Source: Jeotgalibacillus soli
GTDB taxonomy: Bacteria > Bacillota > Bacilli > Bacillales > Jeotgalibacillaceae
Reading direction: 5' to 3'
Length of the DNA: 64,000 nt
NCBI RefSeq assembly: GCF_000829435.1
Contig: NZ_JXRP01000006.1
Coordinates: forward strand, 186,001-250,000
In this document: positions 50,005 through 59,562 of the stretch, piece by piece
How positions within the stretch are numbered: position 1 is the first letter of the stretch
Layout of the letters: every line of letters begins with the position of its first letter
Notes under the pieces: generated by a model
Database searches by the model: none
The model's input: only the letters and a program-made list of their open reading frames with translations
What the model was told of the DNA's origin: nothing
Made by a program: the position numbers and the translations under genes

Positions 50005-50806
50005 GTCGCGTAATTTTTATCTGTTTCCGTATACGTTTTGGATTGCGCTCTTTGTATTGGCACCGCTTGGTCTTGTCCTTTTTTACTCGTTCACCGATCT
50101 GAATGGTGAATTTACGCTTGGCAACTATGGAGCGTTTTTTACATCTACTTATTTGCAACTGACGCTTAGCTCATTTTGGTACGCATTTTTAATTGCAATT
50201 TTCTCTTTGCTTGTTGCCTATCCAACCGCGTTATTGCTAACAAAAACAAAGCATAAGCAGCTTTGGCTATTATTAATTATTGTGCCTTCATGGATTAATC
50301 TGCTGCTTAAGGTGTATGCATTTTTAGGGATTTTTGGCACGTACGGTCCGGTGAATGCACTGCTTGAAGTGGCGGGAATTGGCCCGCAGCAATTACTGTT
50401 TACTGATTTTAGCTTTGTACTTGTCTCCGTTTATATTTTTATTCCCTTTATGATATTGCCAATATTTAATGCACTCGATAAGCTGAATCCTTCTATTGTA
50501 GATGCTTCGCGTGATTTGGGAGCTTCTTCATGGACCACGTTCCGTCACGTTATTTTTCCATTAACGATTGATGGAGTGAGGGCTGGGTGTCAACTTGTGT
50601 TTATTCCTTCCCTATCACTCTTTATGATCACGCGATTAATTGCGGGAAATCAGGTCACGACTCTTGGAACGGCAATTGAACAGCATTTCCTTGTAACGCA
50701 AAATTGGGGAATGGGCGCAACGATTGCAGTATTTTTAATCATTGCTATGGTAATTATTATGTTTTTAACGGGAAAGAGGGGGATGACCAATGGAAAAAAA
50801 GCGTAA
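49994..50806 (+). CDS. potB: Spermidine/putrescine ABC importer, permease PotB
   Basis: 270 aa from ATG 49994, which follows GGAGAAGG inside the potA end; earlier in-frame starts lie deep in potA. Six TMs; EAA loop [29 protein letters not shown] (~167-196). [27 protein letters not shown] at the N-terminus is typical of PotB. Overlaps potC by 17 bases, so the operon is translationally coupled. Confidence 0.9.
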   Translation: MQTKSRNFYLFPYTFWIALFVLAPLGLVLFYSFTDLNGEFTLGNYGAFFTSTYLQLTLSSFWYAFLIAIFSLLVAYPTALLLTKTKHKQLWLLLIIVPSWINLLLKVYAFLGIFGTYGPVNALLEVAGIGPQQLLFTDFSFVLVSVYIFIPFMILPIFNALDKLNPSIVDASRDLGASSWTTFRHVIFPLTIDGVRAGCQLVFIPSLSLFMITRLIAGNQVTTLGTAIEQHFLVTQNWGMGATIAVFLIIAMVIIMFLTGKRGMTNGKKA

Positions 50807-51593
50807 ATGGCCTGCAATTTATTTATCCATAGTGTTTGTCATCCTGTATGCACCGATTTTTTACTTAATGTATTACTCCTTTAATAGCGCTGGAACAATG
50901 TATAGCTTTGATGGCTTCACGTTAGACTGGTATCGTGAGGTGTTTCAGGACACAAGGCTGCTGGTTATTGTATTAAATACGGTTATTAATGCTTTGCTGT
51001 CAGCTGTGGTCTCAACCATTATCGGCGTGTTTGGTGCGTTAGCAATTATGTATGTTAAAACGCAGCGCATAAAAAATACACTGCTGTCATTGAATAACGT
51101 GCTTATTGTGAGTCCTGATGTCATTATCGGGGCATCATTTTTAATTCTTTTTACCATTATAGGGATTCAGTTAGGCTTTACATCTGTGCTGTTAGCTCAT
51201 ATTGCCTTTAGTGTGCCCATTGTGGTGATCATGGTGCTGCCAAAGCTACAGGAAATGAGTCCAGCGCTTATTGATGCTGCGCGTGACTTGGGGGCAAGCC
51301 GTTTTGAAGTACTATCAAAGGTCATTTTACCGTATATAACACCAGGCATTTTTGCAGGGTTCTTCATGGCGCTTACATACTCCTTGGATGATTTTGCGGT
51401 CACGTTCTTTGTCACGGGAAATGGCTTTACAACACTTTCCGTTGAGATTTACTCGTTAGCTAGACAAGGTGTTTCCTTAACGATTAATGCGCTGTCGACG
51501 ATTATTTTCTTAGTAACAATCGGGCTGGTGATCGGCTATTACTTTATCAGCAGGCAGAGCGGGGGCCTGACAGGAATGGGGGTTCGGAAATGA
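50790..51593 (+). CDS. potC: Spermidine/putrescine ABC importer, permease PotC
   Basis: 267 aa, ATG at 50790 within the potB end. Six TMs; FYLMYYSFNSAGTMYSFDGFTLDWYREVF at the N-terminus is the usual PotC start, and the EAA loop is LIDAARDLGASRFEVLSKVILPYITPGIFAGF (~158-190). SLDDFAVTFFVTGNGFTTLSVEIYSLARQGV closely follows the PotC family. Overlaps potD by four bases. Confidence 0.9.
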   Translation: MEKKRKWPAIYLSIVFVILYAPIFYLMYYSFNSAGTMYSFDGFTLDWYREVFQDTRLLVIVLNTVINALLSAVVSTIIGVFGALAIMYVKTQRIKNTLLSLNNVLIVSPDVIIGASFLILFTIIGIQLGFTSVLLAHIAFSVPIVVIMVLPKLQEMSPALIDAARDLGASRFEVLSKVILPYITPGIFAGFFMALTYSLDDFAVTFFVTGNGFTTLSVEIYSLARQGVSLTINALSTIIFLVTIGLVIGYYFISRQSGGLTGMGVRK

Positions 51594-52663
51594 AGCAGCT
51601 CATTCGTACGTTTTTAATCGTCCTGGCTGTTGCTTTTATCTTCATTTTTATCGTAGCGAGATTAAATGCATCGCAAGGACTAAGCGGCGGCAATACGCTT
51701 ACCATTTACAACTGGGGTGATTATAGTGATCCAGATTTAATTGACCAATTTGAAGAAGAAACAGGAATACGTGTCATTTATGAAACCTTCGATTCGAATG
51801 AAGCGATGCTGACCAAAATTCAGCAGGGAGGAACAACCTATGATTTAGCTGTTCCTTCTGAATATGCCATAAGTAAAATGAAGGAAGAAGAGCTTTTAAT
51901 TCCGCTTGATCACGAGCTTTTGCCGAATAGGCAGTATTTAAATCCGCGTTTTCTTAATTTATCGTTTGATCCAGACAATGCGTATTCTATTCCTTATTTT
52001 TGGGGCACAGTAGGGATCGTGTACAACAAAGAAATGGTTGGAGACAAAACGATCACGAGCTGGAATGATTTATGGGACGAAGAATTCCGCAATGACATTT
52101 TGCTCGTGGATGGTGCGCGTGAAATTATGGGAATGGGGTTGAACAGCTTATACTACTCGCTTAATTCAACAAATGAAAGCGAGCTGCAGCAGGCCAAAGA
52201 AAAGCTTCATACACTCTCGCCGAATATAAAAGCCATTGTTGGAGACGAAGTGAAAATGCTGATCGGCAATGGAGAAGCACCAATTGGCGTTGTATGGTCT
52301 GGTATGGCAGCAGAAATTATGTATGAAAACGAGGACCTGGATTATGTTGTGCCGGAAGAAGGCTCAAATTTATGGTTTGATAATATGGTCATTCCAAAAA
52401 CGGCCGATAATATAGAGGGTGCTCATCAGTTTATCAATTTCATGCTTGACCCTGAAAATTCCGCGCAAAATGCGGAGTATGTAGGCTATTCAACACCTAA
52501 TGAAAAAGCGCTTGAGCTATTGCCTGAGGATATTTCAGGTGATGAACGCTTTTATCCCTCTCCTGAGCTGACTGAAAAGCTGGAGGTATACGATAACCTT
52601 GGGAAGGAAGTGCTCGCGTATTATAATGATTTATTTTTAGAATTTAAAATTGAATTAAGGTAA
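51590..52663 (+). CDS. potD: Spermidine/putrescine-binding protein PotD (no lipobox)
   Basis: 357 aa, ATG overlapping the potC stop. The mature domain is typical: TLTIYNWGDYSDPDLIDQFEEETGIRVIYETFDSNEAMLTKIQQGGTTYDLAVPSEYAISKM, IPYFWGTVGIVYNKEMVG and EGSNLWFDNMVIPKTADNIEGAHQFINFMLDPE. Instead of a lipoprotein signal it has a hydrophobic segment (~5-25) with no Cys, so in this Gram-positive it must be held by an uncleaved N-terminal anchor or be released. Last gene of the operon, then a terminator. Confidence 0.9.
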   Translation: MKQLIRTFLIVLAVAFIFIFIVARLNASQGLSGGNTLTIYNWGDYSDPDLIDQFEEETGIRVIYETFDSNEAMLTKIQQGGTTYDLAVPSEYAISKMKEEELLIPLDHELLPNRQYLNPRFLNLSFDPDNAYSIPYFWGTVGIVYNKEMVGDKTITSWNDLWDEEFRNDILLVDGAREIMGMGLNSLYYSLNSTNESELQQAKEKLHTLSPNIKAIVGDEVKMLIGNGEAPIGVVWSGMAAEIMYENEDLDYVVPEEGSNLWFDNMVIPKTADNIEGAHQFINFMLDPENSAQNAEYVGYSTPNEKALELLPEDISGDERFYPSPELTEKLEVYDNLGKEVLAYYNDLFLEFKIELR

Positions 52664-52738
52664 TGATCGATTTCGTCGGAGCAGCTGATAAATCTAGGGA
52701 GTTCCGATAACTTAGAAAACAGTATAAATCACATAGAA

Positions 52739-52779
52739 AATCGAGTGTAAAATTGGAAAGGTTTTACACTCGATTTTTC
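52739..52779 (+). terminator. Terminator of potABCD
   Basis: AATCGAGTGTAAAA / TTTTACACTCGATTTTT. Confidence 0.9.
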
Positions 52780-52854
52780 ATTGTTATAGAAGTGAAAGGC
52801 AAATGAAGAATATGGATTTTTATTACCCTCTTTAAGAAAAATAATGTACAGGTT

Positions 52855-54231
52855 CTAGAGTGCTTTATTATCTATTATTTTTTTAAATGCAATTTCTCCA
52901 TTTTGAGAAACATCCAGTTTATCAAAACTGGCGTATTTTTCTTGAACCAATAAAAATGCGATGCTACCAAGAATGCTTGGAATGGCAAAGGCTATAAACG
53001 CGCTTTGCGGCGCCAGGTTGGTAGTGAGAAGAAGCCCGATTAAAATCGGAGCAACGATCGCACCAATCCGGCCGACTCCTACAGTCACCCCAACGCCTGT
53101 AGAACGTATCTCTTTTGGATAAAACTCTGAGATATATGGGTTCGCAAGATTTTGTGTTCCTACAGTACAGGCGCCGCCAATGGCAATTAGTACATACAGC
53201 AGCAGTGAATTAGACGTCATGCTAAGTGCAACAAAGCAAATGGCACCAAGTAAATACATTGATACAAGTACTTTACGATGGCCGATTCGATCCACTAAGT
53301 AACCACCAAGCAAGGATCCGCCAATTTGGCCGACCGCTAAAACGAGAATGAACGAAAGGCTGGAAGATAATCCGTAACCTGTTTCCTGCATAATTTTTGG
53401 CAGCCATGTATTTAAGCCATATACCATTAATAGAGAGCTGAATACTGCGAGCCAAAAAGCGAATGTACTAACTGCACGATTATTGATAAATAATTTTTTT
53501 ACGGGAGAACCTTTCGCATTTTCTCTCGTACTTGCATACTCATAGTCATCTGTTTCTTTATAATTTCCTGTAGGATCCACTTGATTTAATATGTTGGCAA
53601 TTTTATCTCCTTGTTTACGCAGTATGTAATAAGATAGGGACTCGGGAAATTTTTTCATGAAGATGGGTAATGTGAAAAGTGGAATAATGCCCAGCCAGTA
53701 TAAAACTCTCCACCCCATGTCTTCCATAATGTACATCCCAATAAGTGAAGCAATAATGGTTCCCACAGAATAGCCGCAATACATCAGTGCTACAATGAGA
53801 GCACGATTTTTTTTAGGGGAATATTCAGTCATTAAAGAAATGACGTTGGGCATAAGACCGCCCATTCCAAGCGCGGCTATAAAGCGCAAAATCGTAAAAA
53901 TGGTTGCGTTTGGTGCAAAACCAGCCAAAAAAGTAAATGCACTGAATAAAAACATACAAATCGCCAACACTTTTTTTCGGCCGATTAGATCAGCGAGCGG
54001 ACCAAATACAAGTGCACCCACCATCATTCCTACGAGCGTATAACTGCCAACTGCGCCCGCATCCACAACCGTTAACCCGAAATCCTCCATCATTAATGGC
54101 AGTCCGATCCCGTAAATGGCGATATCAAATCCATCGAATGCAATCGCGTATACACACCAAAAAAATACTAATAAATGAAAACGATTAAACTTACTGCCTG
54201 CCATTACCTCAGAAGCATTAATTTTACGCAC
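52855..54231 (-). CDS. MFS aromatic acid:H+ symporter-type transporter (AAHS)
   Basis: 458 aa, GTG start at 54231 about ten bases after AAAGGAGA. Twelve TMs. TM1 carries the AAHS motif YAIAFDGFDIAIYGIGLP (DGxD, ~31-34), motif A GPLADLIGRKKV (~77-88), and WRVLYWLGIIPLF after TM6. A 50-residue central loop is hydrophilic, as in PcaK/BenK/MhpT. Aromatic or other carboxylate uptake is likely, but no degradation genes lie nearby. A LysR regulator is encoded just upstream on the same strand. Confidence 0.85.
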   Translation of the reverse strand: MRKINASEVMAGSKFNRFHLLVFFWCVYAIAFDGFDIAIYGIGLPLMMEDFGLTVVDAGAVGSYTLVGMMVGALVFGPLADLIGRKKVLAICMFLFSAFTFLAGFAPNATIFTILRFIAALGMGGLMPNVISLMTEYSPKKNRALIVALMYCGYSVGTIIASLIGMYIMEDMGWRVLYWLGIIPLFTLPIFMKKFPESLSYYILRKQGDKIANILNQVDPTGNYKETDDYEYASTRENAKGSPVKKLFINNRAVSTFAFWLAVFSSLLMVYGLNTWLPKIMQETGYGLSSSLSFILVLAVGQIGGSLLGGYLVDRIGHRKVLVSMYLLGAICFVALSMTSNSLLLYVLIAIGGACTVGTQNLANPYISEFYPKEIRSTGVGVTVGVGRIGAIVAPILIGLLLTTNLAPQSAFIAFAIPSILGSIAFLLVQEKYASFDKLDVSQNGEIAFKKIIDNKAL

Positions 54232-54394
54232 TCTATTCTATCTCCTTTTGTCGCGCCGTTTTGGCTCTCGTCAATTTTCATTAAACTTATATCGTTATTG
54301 ACAGTTCTTTTTCCAACGTACATTGCTATGTTGAAGGTGCTTGTATCATAGCACGGGAAAACGGATATAGCGTAATGGTTAATAGAGATAGTCA

Positions 54395-54415
54395 GATATA
54401 GTTAAAGGCTATATC
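54395..54415. promoter_or_regulatory. Inverted repeat in front of the AAHS gene
   Basis: GATATAG-N7-CTATATC, overlapping the lysR-type stop codon and 164 bases before the transporter start. LysR sites are typically T-N11-A with such symmetry; role is a guess. Confidence 0.3.
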
Positions 54416-55328
54416 AAGGTGCGGCGTAGTAATCAATAATTTGCTTTAATTCCTCCAAATAAATATTGGCCATTCTGCTTAGCCTTGTTTTTTTATGGAC
54501 GATCCAGCCGACCGAAATGGTCTCGTCTTCATCAAGAGGCACGGAGACGATGTCAGAACCATTTAAATCGGCACTTAAAATACCGGTTGAAATCGTATAA
54601 CCATTCAACCCGATCAACAGGTTAAAAAGGGTCGCCCGGTCACTGACATGAATGCTTTTTTTATGGGGGATGGTACTAAATATTTCTTCTGAGTAATAAA
54701 AAGAATTAAATTCTCCCTGTTCAAAGGATAGGCGCGGGCAGTCTTCTAAATCTTGGAGCGTCACTGATGATTCAGAGGCTAGCGGGTTTTGGGCGCTGAC
54801 AAAAATATGCGGCTTCGCTTCAAAAAGCGAATGGAATTCCAACCCTTCTTCCTTCATCATTTGCATCATGACTTTTTCATTAAAGGAGCTGATATACAAA
54901 ATGCCGATTTCACTGCGCAGATTTTTCACGTCGTCGATAATTTCATAGGTTCTCGTTTCACGCAGGGTGAATTGATATTCAAGCGCACCATGCTTTTTAA
55001 TCATTTCCACAAAGGCATTGACCGCGAACGCGTAATGCTGTGTGGAAACAGAAAACAGCTGTTGGGAAGGCGCGGCGTTAAAATAGCGGCGCTCCAGCAG
55101 CTCCGCTTGCTCCACCACCTGCCGAGCATACCCTAGAAATTCGGCCCCGTCGGATGAAAGCGTGATACCCTTGGATGTACGATGAAAAATATCGATGCCC
55201 AGTTCTTTCTCCAGTTCTTTCAATGCTTTTGATAAGCTCGGCTGCGACATATAAAGACGACGTGCCGCTTCATTAATGGAGCCGCAGAGCACAATTTCAA
55301 TGACATATTTCAGCTGCTGCAATGTCAC
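54414..55328 (-). CDS. LysR-family transcriptional regulator
   Basis: 304 aa, GTG start at 55328 with AAGGAGG upstream. HTH (~1-60): TLQQLKYVIEIVLCGSINEAARRLYMSQPSLSKALKELEKELGIDIFHRTSKGITLSSDGAEFLGYAR. The effector domain (~90-300) has the usual two subdomains. Located 183 bases upstream of, and on the same strand as, the AAHS transporter, which it probably activates. Its upstream 500-base spacer separates it from the divergent BCCT gene. Confidence 0.88.
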   Translation of the reverse strand: MTLQQLKYVIEIVLCGSINEAARRLYMSQPSLSKALKELEKELGIDIFHRTSKGITLSSDGAEFLGYARQVVEQAELLERRYFNAAPSQQLFSVSTQHYAFAVNAFVEMIKKHGALEYQFTLRETRTYEIIDDVKNLRSEIGILYISSFNEKVMMQMMKEEGLEFHSLFEAKPHIFVSAQNPLASESSVTLQDLEDCPRLSFEQGEFNSFYYSEEIFSTIPHKKSIHVSDRATLFNLLIGLNGYTISTGILSADLNGSDIVSVPLDEDETISVGWIVHKKTRLSRMANIYLEELKQIIDYYAAP

Positions 55329-55851
55329 TTTTTTTATTCCTCCTTTTCTTTTTACTTTAACATAGATGAAACAAAATAAATGAAGAAAATTGAGCGGATT
55401 TTAAGATCTTTGATGAGGGATAAACCCACTTACATCTTGTCGTACCTATAATACTAATGAGCGTGGGTATAGAGCTTTATCTTCTCAAAGCGATTGAAAG
55501 ACAGTTATTTACTAACGAATGTGTAATTTAATCGAGGCAGCATATTTAAAATTCGAAGGGAAATTATTTTTCAAGTTTTATTGAGTGTTATTTATTATGT
55601 GGTTTTTATAGCGGATTCGTGTGTGATTGAGAATGTTAAATACATTTTTCTTCAAAGAATGGAACCATTGATGAAGAAACATTTAAAAAAGAGGTTTCTT
55701 TTTTACGTGAGGGAGGTAATTAAAGATAGATAAATCTACAAATTGAAGATATTCTTCATATTTTATTATAATGGTGAATTTTTTTATCATTTTTTTAAAG
55801 TGTGGTATAATTTAGTGGCTTTTAATTATATAAATGAAGGAGTACGATGCA
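55329..55851. other. AT-rich divergent spacer
   Basis: About 520 bases between the LysR and BCCT starts with no visible gene; several AT-rich stretches could be promoters but none stands out. Confidence 0.55.
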
Positions 55852-57363
55852 ATGAAAGGTAATAAAACACTAACGATTTCGGTGGGGATTTCGATTGTTT
55901 TCGTCCTCATAGGCGTACTAATGCCTAATCAACTAGCAAGTGGAATGAACGCTGCGCAATCATTTGTATTAGTTAACTTCGGTTGGTTCTATCAGATTAT
56001 CGCTACATTTTTCCTCGTTTTTGCCATCATGATGATTGTAGGTCCATTTGGAAAAATTAAATTAGGCAAGCCGGATGATAAGCCTGAATATAACCGGGCA
56101 ACGTGGCTTGCGATGTTATTTTCTGCAGGAATGGGAATTGGCTTGCTGTTCTACGGTGTATCTGAACCGGTCGCTCACTTCTCTTCTCCACCATTTGGCG
56201 CAGGCGGAACAGAAGAATCTGCTACTCTTGGACTGAGGTACACCATTTTACACTGGGGACTTCATGCATGGTCCATATATGCTATTGTTGCGCTAGCACT
56301 TGCATACTTCAAGTTTAACCGCGGAGCACCCGGCTTGATGAGTGCTACGTTGACACCTGTAATTGGCGACCGGGCAAAAGGTCCTATTGGTATTGCGGTT
56401 GACGTCATTGCTGTTTTTGCGACTCTTTTTGGTGTTGCAGCCTCTCTTGGACTAGGATCGCAGCAAATTAATTCAGGACTAAATTACTTGATCGGGATGC
56501 CGTATAATTTTGGAGTCCAAGTTGTCATCATGGCGATTATTACTGTGCTGTTTATTTTATCTGCCTCTACAGGGATTTCCAAGGGTATTAAATGGTTAAG
56601 TAATATTAATATGTCACTCGCAATGTTACTGCTTGCTGCGATGCTTTTTTTAGGCCCAACCATTTTTTTATTGAACCTGTTTGTAAATACGATGGGTGAA
56701 TATCTTCAAAATCTTCCACGCATGGGCCTTAGGCTTTCTCCATTTAACGAGGAAGAAGCTTCCTGGACCCGGGCATGGACGATTTTCTACTGGGCTTGGT
56801 GGGTTTCATGGACTCCTTTCGTCGGGATGTTTATCGCACGCGTATCCAAAGGAAGAACGGTGCGGGAGTTTACGATCGCTGTATTGCTCATTCCAACGCT
56901 GTTATGTGCATTTTGGTTTACCATTTTTGGCGGAACAGGAATTAACCTGGAGCTTACTCAAGGAATAAATATTTCTGGACAATCGATCGAAACGGCATTA
57001 TTTGTTGTATTTGAACAGTTGCCTTTTGGGGGAATACTTTCGGTACTGGCTGTATTATTAATTTCGACATTCTTTATTACATCTGCGGATTCTGCTACAT
57101 TTGTTTTAGGTATGCAGACAACCGGGGGGATGTTGAATCCACCAAACCGAGTAAAAATTACGTGGGGATTAATTTTGGCTGCTTCCACCCTGGTTTTGCT
57201 CGGGTCAGGCGGACTATCGGCTCTTCAAACGGCGATTATTGTTAGTGCACTGCCATTAACGTTTATCTTACTTGTTATGTCTTGGGCATTGATTAAGGCC
57301 TTTAATCAGGACTTGCGTGTGAGTAAATCTTCACCACCAACAAAGAAAAAGAAAATAGCATAA
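55852..57363 (+). CDS. BCCT-family betaine/carnitine/choline transporter (OpuD-like)
   Basis: 503 aa from ATG 55852 (AAGGAG nine bases upstream; ATG 55834 precedes that site). Twelve TMs with signatures AGMGIGLLFYGVSEPVAHFSSPPFG (~88-112) and the tryptophan-rich WAWWVSWTPFVGMFIARVSKGRTVREF (~313-339) that forms the substrate cage and BCCT fingerprint. ITSADSATFVLGMQT (~411-426) is also conserved. Na+- or H+-coupled uptake of compatible solutes for osmoprotection is the family role; the short C-terminal tail (VSKSSPPTKKKKIA) has few features of osmosensing. Confidence 0.9.
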   Translation: MKGNKTLTISVGISIVFVLIGVLMPNQLASGMNAAQSFVLVNFGWFYQIIATFFLVFAIMMIVGPFGKIKLGKPDDKPEYNRATWLAMLFSAGMGIGLLFYGVSEPVAHFSSPPFGAGGTEESATLGLRYTILHWGLHAWSIYAIVALALAYFKFNRGAPGLMSATLTPVIGDRAKGPIGIAVDVIAVFATLFGVAASLGLGSQQINSGLNYLIGMPYNFGVQVVIMAIITVLFILSASTGISKGIKWLSNINMSLAMLLLAAMLFLGPTIFLLNLFVNTMGEYLQNLPRMGLRLSPFNEEEASWTRAWTIFYWAWWVSWTPFVGMFIARVSKGRTVREFTIAVLLIPTLLCAFWFTIFGGTGINLELTQGINISGQSIETALFVVFEQLPFGGILSVLAVLLISTFFITSADSATFVLGMQTTGGMLNPPNRVKITWGLILAASTLVLLGSGGLSALQTAIIVSALPLTFILLVMSWALIKAFNQDLRVSKSSPPTKKKKIA

Positions 57364-57373
57364 TAATAGTAAA

Positions 57374-57407
57374 AGAATGCTCGCGACTCGGTCGCGGGCG
57401 TTTTTTG
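57374..57407 (+). terminator. BCCT gene terminator
   Basis: GCTCGCGAC / GTCGCGGGC followed by GTTTTTT. Confidence 0.85.
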
Positions 57408-57433
57408 AGGGGGAAATTGAGAGTCAAAGGTCC

Positions 57434-57541
57434 CGAAGCTTCGATAAACAGGAAGTGAACTTTGATAAATGGAAGTTGAGCTTCGATAAGCGGCACGCAA
57501 ACTTCGATAAATGCAACTTGAGCTTCGATAAACGGGACACG
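57434..57541. repeat. Degenerate 21-bp tandem repeat, variant B (5 units)
   Basis: Units GAAGCTTCGATAAACAGG, GAACTTTGATAAATGG, GAGCTTCGATAAGCGG, AAACTTCGATAAATGC, GAGCTTCGATAAACGGG. The GATAA cores start at 57443, 57464, 57485, 57506 and 57527, each exactly 21 apart. Frames through it (FDK every 7 residues) are by-products. Confidence 0.85.
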
Positions 57542-57727
57542 CCACGCAAATACACAACATAATTCCAACAAATTTTGTTGCATCTTTTCAACAAGGAAAA
57601 TTTTTATCTTATTTTCTACCGCGAAAAACAGTGAGAAAGACCGTATTGACACGTTTCTTGTTCCATGTGGAACGTTTCACAATCCACTTTGCTAAATGAA
57701 AACAATATAGAATTTTTTGAAAAATCA

Positions 57728-57757
57728 TTGACTTCTACTAAGCAACTACTCTATAAT
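57728..57757 (+). promoter_or_regulatory. Sigma-A promoter of the metY-hom operon
   Basis: TTGACT, 18-base spacer, TATAAT, 40 bases before the S-box. Confidence 0.65.
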
Positions 57758-57796
57758 CCAGAACAAGAGATTTAAATCAACCTGAACTTAATAGTA

Positions 57797-57955
57797 CTCT
57801 TATCCAGAGTGGCGGAGGGACTAGGCCCTTAGATGCCCGGCAACCAACGAATTGAACATCGATTCGGAAAGGTGCTAATTCCTACAGATCTAACGTGATC
57901 TGAAAGATAAGAGGAGGATATATACCCTCTTCTTATGAAGGGGGTTTTTATTTTA
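57797..57955 (+). ncRNA. SAM-I riboswitch (S-box) with terminator
   Basis: CTCTTATCCAGAGTGGCGGAGGGA, GGCCCTTAGATGCCCGGCAACC, AAGGTGCTAATTCCTACAG and closing AAGATAAGAG (to ~57912), the full S-box core. Terminator: ACCCTCTT / AAGGGGGT (57923-57945) and TTTTTATTTT. Represses metY (and hom by read-through) when SAM is plentiful. Confidence 0.95.
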
Positions 57956-58037
57956 CCCTTTTCTTGTTCACATCACGATTCGTACTCCCTCAATTGTTTA
58001 ATTTGTGGAAATTTAAAATAAAAAGGAGCGATCATTG

Positions 58038-59360
58038 ATGACAACACCAAAAGAGTATGATATTGAAACGATTTTACTGCATGGAGGAACAGCTGCAGAC
58101 CCAGTGACAGGAGCTCGTGCAATTCCAATCTATCAAACGACATCCTATGTATTTAATGACACACAGCATGCTCAAAACTTGTTCTCACTTGCAGAACCAG
58201 GAAATATATATACACGCATTATGAATCCAACGGTTGGAGCTTTTGAAGAAAGAATTGCCCTGCTTGAAGGCGGGATTGGAGCAGTAGCCTTATCTTCGGG
58301 GATGGCGGCGATTACGTTTTCGATTTTAAACCTGGCAAGCGCTGGAGATGAAATTGTCGCAGCCACGGACCTTTATGGCGGAACCTATAATCTATTTGCT
58401 AATACGCTTCCACGCTATGGAATTAACGTAACGTTTGTTGATCCAACTGATCCGGAGAATTTCAAAAAAGCCATAACGCCAAAAACAAAAGCAGTATTTG
58501 CAGAGATTATTGGGAATCCAAGCCTTCACGTTCTTGATGTAGAAAAGGTGGCAGAGATTGCGCATGAAGGCGGTGTACCGCTCATCGTTGACAGCACGTT
58601 CGCGACACCATATTTAAATAAACCGATTGAACATGGAGCAGATATTGTAGTTCATTCTGCGACTAAATGGATAGGCGGTCATGGCACAACAATTGGCGGC
58701 ATCGTGGTTGATGCTGGGCGCTTTGATTACGGTAACGGACGTTTTCCTGAATTTACAACGCCGGACCCAAGCTATAACGGACTGCGCTTTGTGAATCTAG
58801 ATGCAGCAGCATATATTGCAAAATTGCGGGTACAGCTTTTACGCGATATGGGTGCGTCGTTGAGTCCACAAAATGCATTTTATTTACTGCAAGGGCTTGA
58901 AACACTTCACTTAAGAGTTGAACGCCATGTAGAAAATGCGAAAGTGATTGCTGAATTTTTGGAGCAGCATCCGTCTGTTGAATGGGTATCGTATCCGGGA
59001 CTTGAAAGTCATCCATCTTATGAGTTGGCAAAAAAATATCTTCCTAAAGGTGCCAGCTCGATTGTCGTTTTTGGCATTAAAGGTGGGAGAGAAGCGGGGC
59101 GCAAGGTTATTGACAATATTGAACTATGGTCTCACGTAGCGAATGTTGGAGATGCGAAATCACTTATTATTCACCCAGCTTCCACAACACATGCCCAACT
59201 GACAGGAGAGGCTTTGGCTGCAACGGGTGTAACAGAAGATCAAATCCGTCTTTCCATTGGCATTGAGTCTGTTCGTGATTTGATCGCAGAATTAGACCGT
59301 GCGATTCAACTGGCGGCAGGGCAGCAGTTGGAAGACTCCTCTGCAAGCACGCAAGCATAA
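58038..59360 (+). CDS. metY: O-acetylhomoserine sulfhydrylase
   Basis: 440 aa from ATG 58038 (AAAGGAG nine bases upstream; the adjacent TTG 58035 is possible). Length and extra insertions mark it as MetY rather than MetI/MetC. Motifs: [26 protein letters not shown] (~13-38), [23 protein letters not shown]-type loop, and PLP Lys210 in [16 protein letters not shown]. It makes homocysteine directly from O-acetylhomoserine and sulfide. The window thus holds both routes to homocysteine, each under its own S-box. Confidence 0.92.
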   Translation: MTTPKEYDIETILLHGGTAADPVTGARAIPIYQTTSYVFNDTQHAQNLFSLAEPGNIYTRIMNPTVGAFEERIALLEGGIGAVALSSGMAAITFSILNLASAGDEIVAATDLYGGTYNLFANTLPRYGINVTFVDPTDPENFKKAITPKTKAVFAEIIGNPSLHVLDVEKVAEIAHEGGVPLIVDSTFATPYLNKPIEHGADIVVHSATKWIGGHGTTIGGIVVDAGRFDYGNGRFPEFTTPDPSYNGLRFVNLDAAAYIAKLRVQLLRDMGASLSPQNAFYLLQGLETLHLRVERHVENAKVIAEFLEQHPSVEWVSYPGLESHPSYELAKKYLPKGASSIVVFGIKGGREAGRKVIDNIELWSHVANVGDAKSLIIHPASTTHAQLTGEALAATGVTEDQIRLSIGIESVRDLIAELDRAIQLAAGQQLEDSSASTQA

Positions 59361-59416
59361 GCTGGTTAATATTCAAAAATAAGGCTTCCCAACAGTAATA
59401 AGGAAATAAAATAAGA

Positions 59417-59470
59417 GCTTTTAACGGGTAAAGAAGACTCTTTGCTCGTTAAAAGCTTGAAGCAGGCCTT
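59417..59470 (+). other. Long hairpin between metY and hom
   Basis: GCTTTTAACG (59417-59426) pairs exactly with CGTTAAAAGC (59447-59456), with an inner AAAG/CTTT pair, then TTGAAGCAGGCC and TTTTTTT. It may be an attenuating terminator that lowers hom relative to metY, or a processing site. Confidence 0.55.
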
Positions 59471-59562
59471 TTTTTAGAAAGATGATTAGAGCAGATTAAA
59501 TTTTCCCGAAAAGTAAAAACGGCAACGAACTTTTACTGCATATAAATAAAGGAGGGCGAGGG

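Noticed and set aside
57377-57562. Frame with FDK/FDKR heptads, and two opposing Tyr-Arg-Ser-rich frames
   Set aside because: All are read-outs of the variant-B 21-bp array in different frames.
59417-59470. T-box leader before hom
   Set aside because: No AGGGTGGNACCGCG box or specifier loop is visible; only a plain hairpin with a T run.
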